This document shows, piece by piece, positions 5,715 through 11,144 of a stretch of 11,144 bases of DNA; the first letter of the stretch is position 1, and the number at the start of each line of letters is the position of its first letter. Source of the DNA: PXAH01 sp964605645 (GTDB taxonomy: Bacteria; Omnitrophota; Gorgyraeia; Duberdicusellales; 4484-171). Below the pieces are notes generated by a model, which ran no database searches, was not told the origin of the DNA, and saw only the letters and a list, made by a program, of their open reading frames with translations. A program made the translations under genes and the position numbers. Where the stretch lies: positions 1 to 11,144 of the forward strand of contig CAZSDJ010000045.1 in assembly GCA_964605645.1 (NCBI GenBank), given 5' to 3'.

Positions 5715-6637
5715 GAAAGATCGATAAAGATTTAAAAGATATGCTTAGTGAGATAATAAAAAGAAACTCTTACCAGGGGTTGCTCTTTTCGGGAGGGCTG
5801 GATACATCCATTTTGGCAGGCCTTAATTCTAGCGTCATAGCTATTACGGTAAGTTTGGAATCCTGGTCTGATGACATCCCTTATTCTGAATCATTGGCAG
5901 AACTCCTTAAAATGGAGCGTTATCACAGAAAAGTAAGCGTTGATGAAGCAATAGAAGCCATACCGCAACTAATAAGAATTCTTAAATCCTTTGACCCGGC
6001 CATTCCCAATGATCTGGCAGTATATTTTGGCCTTAAGTTTGCCAAAAAACTGGATATAGATAAGATAGCTACTGGCGATGGAAGCGATGAGTTATTTGGC
6101 GGATATTCATTTATGAGAGATATAGATGATCTGGAAAGTTATATTAAGAGGATTGCAGAAAAAATGAGTTTCAGTTCTAATGATATTGGTGATTTTTTTG
6201 GAGTCAAGATAATCCAGCCTTTTATCGATAAAAATATCGTAGATTTTGCTTTGCAGATGCCGGTTAATTTAAAAATAAGAAGATGCAATGGTAAAATTTG
6301 GGGAAAGTGGATTTTGCGTAAGGCCTTTGAAGATGTGTTGCCGGGAGATATCATTTGGCAGAGCAAAAGGCCTTTGGAGTACGGCTCAGGCATGAACAGG
6401 CTTCGTCAGGTCGTTTCCGACAAAGTATCTGCTGAAGAATTCAAAGACAATACCAGATCTATAAATTTTATAAGCAAAGAACATTTTTATTATTACAAAA
6501 TATATAAAGAAGTTGTAGGAGAAATTCCAAAACCAAAAACCGATGAGAAAAAATGTCCTGGTTGCGGTGCGGGCATGAAAAAAGACGGGTTTCATTGCGG
6601 AGTTTGTGGGTATGTTTTAGATTGGAGGCATAAATGA
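5711..6637 (+). CDS. Asparagine-synthase-like ATP-dependent ligase domain with C-terminal zinc ribbon
   Basis: The core resembles the C-terminal synthetase domain of asparagine synthase B: P-loop SGGLDTS (27-33), TGDGSDELFGGYSFM (121-135), and KIWGKWILRKAFEDVLP (195-211) followed by QSKRPLEYGSG (217-227). Enzymes of this fold adenylate a carboxylate so that an amine can attack. The N-terminal glutaminase domain of AsnB is missing: the protein starts about 20 residues before the P-loop, so ammonia or an amine would have to come from elsewhere. The last 30 residues add a four-cysteine zinc ribbon, CPGCG (282-286) and CGVCG (296-300). The start overlaps the cobD stop as ATGA and the end overlaps the next gene the same way. 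Placement after CbiB and CobD suggests a carboxylate or amide reaction on a corrinoid or its linker; the substrate is unknown. Confidence 0.85.
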   Translation: MRKIDKDLKDMLSEIIKRNSYQGLLFSGGLDTSILAGLNSSVIAITVSLESWSDDIPYSESLAELLKMERYHRKVSVDEAIEAIPQLIRILKSFDPAIPNDLAVYFGLKFAKKLDIDKIATGDGSDELFGGYSFMRDIDDLESYIKRIAEKMSFSSNDIGDFFGVKIIQPFIDKNIVDFALQMPVNLKIRRCNGKIWGKWILRKAFEDVLPGDIIWQSKRPLEYGSGMNRLRQVVSDKVSAEEFKDNTRSINFISKEHFYYYKIYKEVVGEIPKPKTDEKKCPGCGAGMKKDGFHCGVCGYVLDWRHK

Positions 6638-6696
6638 ACTCCGTTAGAAATTTCGATTTACCAGATAGAAAATATGGTATTTCTAACGGGGTGAAG
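6634..6696. repeat. In-gene inverted-repeat element, copy 2 (well preserved)
   Basis: CCGTTAGAAAT (6641-6651) and ATTTCTAACGG (6679-6689) are perfect 11-bp inverted repeats. The pairing can be extended outward to ACTCC/GGGGT with one wobble, and an inner pair TACCA (6659-6663) with TGGTA (6675-6679) competes for one base. The element codes for residues 1-21 of the Dph6-related protein and provides its start codon. It aligns without gaps with the start of cobU (1334-1396). Confidence 0.8.
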
Positions 6697-7344
6697 GCAT
6701 TTTGCTGTTGGAGTGGTGGAAAAGAATCTGCACTTTCATATTATAGGTTAAAAAAAGAAAAGAAGATAGAGGTTAGCTGTCTTTTGAATATGAGTAACAA
6801 AGATGGTAAGCATTCGCGTACTCATGGGGTCAGTTCAGCCCTACTGCAGGCGCAGGCAAAGGCAGTGGGAATTCCTCTTATTCAACGAAAGGCTACTTGG
6901 AAGACCTATGAAGAAGAATTTAAAAAGGCAGTATTGGATTTAAAAAGAAAAGGCATTCGGGTAGGAATATTTGGCGATATAGACCTTCAAGAGCATCGGG
7001 ACTGGGTGGAAAGGGTCTGCAGGGATGCGGGTATTACCCCTATTTTACCCCTATGGAAAGGCGAGAGAGAAAAATTGCTCGGGGAGTTTATTCAGGCTGG
7101 TTTCAAGACCATAATCGTAGCTACCAATGTTGATTTTTTAAACAAAGAATGGCTAGGCCGAGAAATGAATAGAGAGTTGATAGAAGAGTTAAGAGTTTTA
7201 GGCGGTATTGACCTCTGCGGAGAAAGAGGCGAATACCATACTTTTGTCTACGATGGGCCTATCTTTAAAAAATTTGTAGATTTTACCATTGAAAAAAAGA
7301 TATTGAGAGATAAACGTTGGCTTCTAAAGCTTGGGTTAATTTGA
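6634..7344 (+). CDS. Dph6-related ATP pyrophosphatase (MJ0570-like)
   Basis: This is an N-type ATP pyrophosphatase of the family that includes diphthine-ammonia ligase. It shows the P-loop SGGKES (27-32), GDIDLQEHRDWVERVC (114-129), and the Dph6-type signature GERGEYHTFVYDGPIF (196-211). Diphthamide is made on archaeal and eukaryotic EF2, so in a bacterium the substrate must differ; some amide- or ligase-type reaction on a carboxylate is the family expectation. Its place in a riboswitch-driven B12 operon, right after another ATP-pyrophosphatase ligase, suggests a corrinoid-related role. Residues 1-21 come from an inverted-repeat element shared with CobU. GGAGG at 6624-6628 supports the ATG at 6634; a GTG at 6691 could be an older start. 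Family assignment is firm, function is not. Confidence 0.85.
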   Translation: MNSVRNFDLPDRKYGISNGVKAFCCWSGGKESALSYYRLKKEKKIEVSCLLNMSNKDGKHSRTHGVSSALLQAQAKAVGIPLIQRKATWKTYEEEFKKAVLDLKRKGIRVGIFGDIDLQEHRDWVERVCRDAGITPILPLWKGEREKLLGEFIQAGFKTIIVATNVDFLNKEWLGREMNRELIEELRVLGGIDLCGERGEYHTFVYDGPIFKKFVDFTIEKKILRDKRWLLKLGLI

Positions 7345-7361
7345 ATTCATGAGTTAAACCA

Positions 7362-8084
7362 ATGGCAGTCTACCATATTAGTTACGCACGAAACTTGAGT
7401 GAGGTATGTCTTTATTTTAGCGAGGGATGCGCTTTTGTCTGCCGTGGCTGTATCACTGATTCATATCCTCTCGATTGCCATTTGAATGAAAAAGTAGTAT
7501 CCCAAGCGAAAAATAGAATACTTAGCATTGAAGAAGTAGTATCTTACTTGAAGCCGCTATCTTTTAAGAAAGTTATCTTTTTGGGCAAAGAGCCCACTCA
7601 CGATATAGATTTCTTAGTATTGGCAAAATCTTTAAAAGAAAAATTTTCTAGTTATAACATTTGCCTTACCAACGGCTATAAGTATGTAAAGGACGGGGCA
7701 ATAGATGAGGTTTGTGTAAGTATTAAGGCTGTGTCCAAAAGAATCTTTAAGGATTTTACCGGCCTAAATAATCCTGCCAAGGTTCTTGCAAATTTTAGAA
7801 GGTATGCGGCTATCTCCGATTTAAAGGTTCGCGCAGAGAGCATTTTTATTCCCGGTTATATTGACAGAAGAGAAATCGAAAAAATAGCCAGGTTTATTGC
7901 CGGCGTTGACAACAGTATACCCTATCGTATAGACGGATATATTCCCAAAAAATCTGATAGGTTTCGCAGGCCTACTGAAGGAGAAATGAGAGAGGCGCAA
8001 AAAATTGCTAAAAAGTATTTAAAAAATGTCAGCATTCTTCATGCCGGGATAAAAGTTAAAGCTAGAGTTAAGCGGGTATATTAA
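7362..8084 (+). CDS. Radical SAM protein of unknown substrate
   Basis: The cluster motif CX3CX2C is formed by Cys23, Cys27 and Cys30 in SEGCAFVCRGC, which binds the [4Fe-4S] cluster used to cleave S-adenosylmethionine. FLGKEPTHD (73-81) is a GGE-like SAM-binding motif, LTNGY (102-106) and SIKA (120-123) are the usual following strands, and ESIFIPGYID (159-168) closes the barrel. At 240 residues it is short, with no extra cluster domain, like the activase (pyruvate formate-lyase activating) branch. Cys16 and Cys39 flank the motif. An in-frame TGA at 7350-7352 means 7362 is the first possible ATG; its ribosome binding site is weak. The 17-nt gap before it is the largest between genes here. The reaction is unknown; no established late B12 step uses such an enzyme. 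Confidence 0.88.
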   Translation: MAVYHISYARNLSEVCLYFSEGCAFVCRGCITDSYPLDCHLNEKVVSQAKNRILSIEEVVSYLKPLSFKKVIFLGKEPTHDIDFLVLAKSLKEKFSSYNICLTNGYKYVKDGAIDEVCVSIKAVSKRIFKDFTGLNNPAKVLANFRRYAAISDLKVRAESIFIPGYIDRREIEKIARFIAGVDNSIPYRIDGYIPKKSDRFRRPTEGEMREAQKIAKKYLKNVSILHAGIKVKARVKRVY

Positions 8085-8086
8085 AA

Positions 8087-8947
8087 ATGAGGTTAAATTT
8101 ACCAGTTGTTATATTTATCAGCATTCTTTTATTATTGCATAGCAGTGCTTTTGTGTATCCAGAAGAAAATTATCCCCAAAGGATAATTTCCTTAGGGCCG
8201 GCACTAACCGAGGAGATTTATCTTTTGGGCGTTGAGGATAGACTGGTTGGCTGTACGGTATATTGCCAAAGGCCTCCTGAGGCAAAAAAGAAAGTTAAAG
8301 TTGGCACCGTAATTGAGGTTGATTTGGAAAAGATAGTCAGCCTTCAGCCTGATTTGGTATTAGCAACATCTTTGACAGACCCAAAGGCAAAGGAAAAATT
8401 GAAAAAATTAGGGATAAGAGTGACTAGTTTTCCTGAAGCGAAAAGCTTCGCTGAAATCTGCCGGCATTTTTTAGAATTGGGTAAGTTTATGGGCAGGGAA
8501 AAAAAGGCGCAAGAGTTAATTAATATCGCAAAGAAAAAAGTGAATTCAATAATAAAGAGAGTTAAAGGTTTAAAGAAACCGAGGGTTATCGTTCAGGTTG
8601 GGATAAAGCCTTTAGTGGTGGTAAGCAAAGATTCTTTCGTAAACGATTTTATCGAACTCGCCGGAGGGATAAATAGCGCTCAGGGTTCAGGCCATATCCG
8701 TTATTCAAGAGAAAAAGTCCTTAAGGATAATCCTGATGCCATAATTATAGTAACTATGGGCATTAACGGCGAGGGAGAAAAAAAGACATGGCAGAAATTT
8801 AAAATGCTGAATGCGGCAAAATTTAATAAAATTTACATCATTGGCCCTGATAAAATTACCAGCCCTACTCCCTTAATTTTTGCCGAGACGTTAGAGGAGA
8901 TAGCAATGTTTTTATATCCGCATTTGGAAGAGATAGAGAATGAATAA
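8087..8947 (+). CDS. btuF: Corrinoid ABC transporter substrate-binding protein BtuF-like
   Basis: This is a class III (FepB/BtuF-type) periplasmic binding protein. Residues 1-22 form a Sec signal peptide (KR-poor start, hydrophobic 6-17, likely cleavage after SSA at 19-21). No lipobox cysteine is present, so the mature protein should be free in the periplasm, which fits a diderm cell. The family opening RIISLGPALTEEIYLLGVEDRLVG (32-55) is followed by VDLEKIVSLQPDLVLAT (78-94) and, in the second lobe, LAGGINSAQG. Siderophore, heme and B12 binders look alike; the riboswitch, the B12 genes and the adjacent permease and ATPase decide for corrinoids. The gene follows the radical SAM gene by 2 nt and overlaps btuC by 8 nt. 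Confidence 0.9.
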   Translation: MRLNLPVVIFISILLLLHSSAFVYPEENYPQRIISLGPALTEEIYLLGVEDRLVGCTVYCQRPPEAKKKVKVGTVIEVDLEKIVSLQPDLVLATSLTDPKAKEKLKKLGIRVTSFPEAKSFAEICRHFLELGKFMGREKKAQELINIAKKKVNSIIKRVKGLKKPRVIVQVGIKPLVVVSKDSFVNDFIELAGGINSAQGSGHIRYSREKVLKDNPDAIIIVTMGINGEGEKKTWQKFKMLNAAKFNKIYIIGPDKITSPTPLIFAETLEEIAMFLYPHLEEIENE

Positions 8948-9956
8948 AAAATTAGTTAGCTGGATTTTCTGGATATTAGCTTTGGGGAGTTTGTTGTTAG
9001 GGGTGGGCATTTTTTCTTTATCGGTTGGTTCAGCCGGGATACCTGTTAAGAAAATTATGTCCATAATTCTGGAAGGCAGAGGCAGTGTTGAATACAGCAT
9101 CCTATTTGATATCCGCCTGCCGCGTATTCTTCTAGGGTTTGCCATAGGCGGAGCATTAGCTCTTTCAGGGGTAATTCTTCAAGGGATGTTTCGCAATCCT
9201 TTAGTTGAGCCGTATACTCTGGGCATTTCAGGAGGAGCAGCTCTGGGGGTATGCTTGAATATCGTTTTGAGATTAAATCATTCATTAGGCGTTTATTCCT
9301 TGCCTCTTTTTGGTTTCCTGGGAGCAGGGTTGGTCGTAGTGTTTATCTATTCCTTAAGTACGAAAAGAGGCATATTGAAAATCCAGGGGCTCCTTCTGAC
9401 CGGGGTAATGATAAGCTTTATTGCCTCGTCTTTGATTATGCTCATAATGGCTATATCCCGCGTAGAAGACCTGCATGGTATTGTATTTTGGATAATGGGT
9501 TCATTGGAAGAACCGAGCTGGCTTTTTATCAAGACAACAGTATTGATATCCGTTTTGGGGCTGATTTTCTCTTACAAGTTCTCTCTCGATCTCAATGCCT
9601 TTTCTTTGGGAGAAGAACAAGCTCTGCATCTAGGTGTAAACACGGAGAAAACCAAACGGTTGCTTTTTATTCTCGCCTCTTTTCTTACCGGTTGTAGCGT
9701 ATCTATTGCCGGAATAATCGGGTTTGTTGGTTTGGTGGTGCCTCATTTCGTACGCATGTTCGTGGGGGGAGATCACCGGATTCTTTTGATAACTTCCTTT
9801 CTTTGCGGGGCAAGTTTTCTGATCTTTTGTGATACCTTGGCCAGGACAATTATTTCCCCGATGGAACTTCCTGTCGGAGTGATTACCGGTATCGTAGGGG
9901 GGTCTCTTTTCGTTTACGCTTTAAGTAAAAAGAAAGTCGTGTTAGGAGAAAAATAA
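8940..9956 (+). CDS. btuC: Corrinoid ABC transporter permease BtuC-like
   Basis: The 338-residue, very hydrophobic protein is a FecCD/BtuC-type permease with about ten membrane helices. The family sequence DIRLPRILLGFAIGGALALSG (57-77) leads into QGMFRNPLVEPYTLGISGGA (81-100). The cytoplasmic coupling region ALHLGVN (228-234) contacts the ATPase, and GIIGFVGLVVPHFVR (258-272) plus ELPVGVITGIVGGSLFVYAL (309-328) are typical C-terminal helices. A BtuC dimer would form the channel with BtuD and receive corrinoid from BtuF. The start lies 8 nt inside btuF; the stop shares one base with the btuD start, which has AGGAG at 9944-9948. Confidence 0.93.
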   Translation: MNKKLVSWIFWILALGSLLLGVGIFSLSVGSAGIPVKKIMSIILEGRGSVEYSILFDIRLPRILLGFAIGGALALSGVILQGMFRNPLVEPYTLGISGGAALGVCLNIVLRLNHSLGVYSLPLFGFLGAGLVVVFIYSLSTKRGILKIQGLLLTGVMISFIASSLIMLIMAISRVEDLHGIVFWIMGSLEEPSWLFIKTTVLISVLGLIFSYKFSLDLNAFSLGEEQALHLGVNTEKTKRLLFILASFLTGCSVSIAGIIGFVGLVVPHFVRMFVGGDHRILLITSFLCGASFLIFCDTLARTIISPMELPVGVITGIVGGSLFVYALSKKKVVLGEK

Positions 9957-10753
9957 TGCTTGAAATAAAGGATTTGATTTGTGGATACGATTCGAAGTTC
10001 GTTCTAAAAGATATCGATTTCAGGATAGACAGCGGAGAGTTTTTGGGGGTGATTGGGCCTAACGGTTCCGGTAAAACTACGCTTCTGCGCGCAATAACCC
10101 GTATTCTTAAACTGAGGAAAGGCTCTATCGTTTTCTGCGGAGAAGATATAGTCCGGATGGGATTCAAGGAGCTGGCCCGTAAGATTGCCGTAGTTTCTCA
10201 AAATTTCGAAACGAGTTTTATGACTGTGGAAGAATTTGTTCTTTTGGGAAGGATTCCTCATTATGAAAAATTTCAATTTTTTGAGACAAAAAAAGATATA
10301 GAAATTGCCAAAAAGTGCATGAATTTAACCAATACATTCAGGCTTAAAGATTGCTCCTTAAGAGAGATTAGCGGCGGTGAGAGGCAACTTGCGCTTATTG
10401 CCCGCGCTTTAACACAAGAGCCAAAGCTACTTCTATTAGATGAGCCCACAGCACACCTAGATATAGCCCATCAGGTGGGAATCTTAGATCTTATAAGGAG
10501 GTTAAACAAGGAATTTAATCTTACGGTCATTATGGTTTTGCATAACCTTAATTTAGCCAGTGAATATTGTCAGCGCCTTATGTTGATTAATGATGGGCGA
10601 ATTCATAAGATCGGGCAGCCTGAAGACATATTGGATTATCGGGTTATCGAAGAGGTTTATAAAACAGTCGTAGTGGTGAAGAAAAATCCAATTTCTTCCA
10701 AGCCTTATGTATTTGTAGTTTCCGAGGAAGAAAAGCAAAAGAGGGGGAAATAA
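9956..10753 (+). CDS. btuD: Corrinoid ABC transporter ATP-binding protein BtuD-like
   Basis: This is the nucleotide-binding subunit of the corrinoid importer. All ABC motifs are intact: Walker A GPNGSGKT (34-41), Q-loop Gln82 in VVSQNF, signature ISGGERQ (138-144), Walker B LLLLDEP (158-164) and switch His196 in VLHNLN. The 265-residue length is standard for the FecE/BtuD class; the stretch after residue 225 is the usual C-terminal extension. It shares one base with both btuC and the next gene, indicating tight coupling and fixed stoichiometry. Specificity comes from BtuF and context, since the ATPase itself does not separate iron from B12 systems. Confidence 0.93.
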   Translation: MLEIKDLICGYDSKFVLKDIDFRIDSGEFLGVIGPNGSGKTTLLRAITRILKLRKGSIVFCGEDIVRMGFKELARKIAVVSQNFETSFMTVEEFVLLGRIPHYEKFQFFETKKDIEIAKKCMNLTNTFRLKDCSLREISGGERQLALIARALTQEPKLLLLDEPTAHLDIAHQVGILDLIRRLNKEFNLTVIMVLHNLNLASEYCQRLMLINDGRIHKIGQPEDILDYRVIEEVYKTVVVVKKNPISSKPYVFVVSEEEKQKRGK

Positions 10754-11144
10754 TGAGAATAATTGGCCTGATTCAGGTCTATACCGGGAATGGGAAGGGA
10801 AAAACAACAGCTGCTTTAGGGTTAGCCTGCCGAGCAAGGGGCCATGATTTAAAGGTGTGTTATACCTATTTTCATAAACAGCCTGGCAATCTTAATTATG
10901 GGGAATTCAAGAGCCTAGAAAAGCTGGGTGTGAATGTTTTTGGATTTGCTAAAAAGCACCCCCATTTCCACAAAAAGGTGGACCCAGCCGGTATTCGCAA
11001 AGAATGCCTTAAAGGAATAAAGTTTATCAAGAAAGTTTTGCAAAAAAATAAATATGACGTCCTGATATTGGACGAGATACTTATATCTCTACGGGATGGA
11101 TTTTTGAAAACAGATGAAATTATGCCTATACTTATGGAAAAACC
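10753..11144 (+). CDS. cobO: Corrinoid adenosyltransferase CobA/CobO type, 3'-truncated by the window
   Basis: The readable 130 residues start MRIIGLIQVYTGNGKGKTTAALGL-like and carry the unusual P-loop GNGKGKTT (residues 12-19) of CobA/CobO/BtuR adenosyltransferases, with the Walker-B-like DVLILDEI near 102-109. The enzyme transfers the adenosyl group of ATP to Co(I) corrinoid, giving the adenosyl form that CbiB, CobU and CobS act on, and that the riboswitch senses. The ATG overlaps the btuD stop by one base, and the G-rich AGGGGG (10742-10747) precedes it. Roughly the last quarter to third of the protein lies beyond the window. Position after the importer fits adenosylation of imported corrinoid. 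Confidence 0.93.
   Translation, partial: MRIIGLIQVYTGNGKGKTTAALGLACRARGHDLKVCYTYFHKQPGNLNYGEFKSLEKLGVNVFGFAKKHPHFHKKVDPAGIRKECLKGIKFIKKVLQKNKYDVLILDEILISLRDGFLKTDEIMPILMEK

Noticed and set aside
5711..6637. Assignment as full asparagine synthase AsnB
   Set aside because: The N-terminal glutaminase domain with its catalytic Cys2 is missing and a zinc ribbon is added.
8912..9145. Minus-strand frame across the btuF-btuC junction
   Set aside because: It is antisense to two well-supported genes and has no recognisable features.
9251..9697. Plus-strand open frame of 148 codons inside btuC
   Set aside because: It lies entirely within the clear FecCD-type permease in another frame and has no recognisable domain.

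Overview
The window is the 5' part of one long, plus-strand vitamin B12 (cobalamin) operon from an AT-rich bacterium. It holds thirteen genes, the last cut by the window edge, and no minus-strand gene. The first 713 bases are a regulatory leader: a strong sigma-70-type promoter, a well-conserved cobalamin riboswitch, two tandem intrinsic terminators, and then about 285 bases packed with palindromes, a direct repeat and a possible second promoter. Everything from 714 onward is coding, with gene junctions that mostly overlap by 1 to 17 nt, so the genes are probably one transcript with coupled translation.

Gene order: alpha-ribazole phosphatase (cobC), CobU, CobT, CobS, CbiB, CobD-type PLP decarboxylase, a stand-alone asparagine-synthase-type ligase domain with a C-terminal zinc ribbon, a Dph6-related ATP pyrophosphatase, a radical SAM protein, then the corrinoid ABC transporter BtuF-BtuC-BtuD and the start of a CobA/CobO-type corrinoid adenosyltransferase. 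The recognised genes cover import of corrinoids, adenosylation, attachment of the aminopropanol linker and nucleotide-loop assembly. No corrin-ring gene is seen here, so the segment fits salvage or the late steps of synthesis; the ring genes could lie outside the window.

The unusual part is the block at 5711-8084. Two different ATP-pyrophosphatase-fold ligases and one radical SAM enzyme sit between the linker genes and the transporter, under the same riboswitch. None has an assigned step in the known B12 pathway, so they are the best candidates for an undescribed corrinoid modification, remodelling or lower-ligand activity.

A second theme is short palindromic DNA living inside genes. The N-termini of CobU and of the Dph6-related protein are two diverged copies of the same inverted-repeat element of about 63 nt that also supplies their start codons, and the 3' end of cobU carries a perfect 16-bp palindrome that encodes LPAGRQ and runs up to the cobT ribosome binding site. 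From memory, such coding repeats are frequent in uncultivated lineages such as Omnitrophota and candidate-phyla bacteria; together with the AT-rich sequence, and a BtuF signal peptide that lacks a lipobox (periplasmic, so a diderm), I lean to Omnitrophota, but the taxonomy is an inference.
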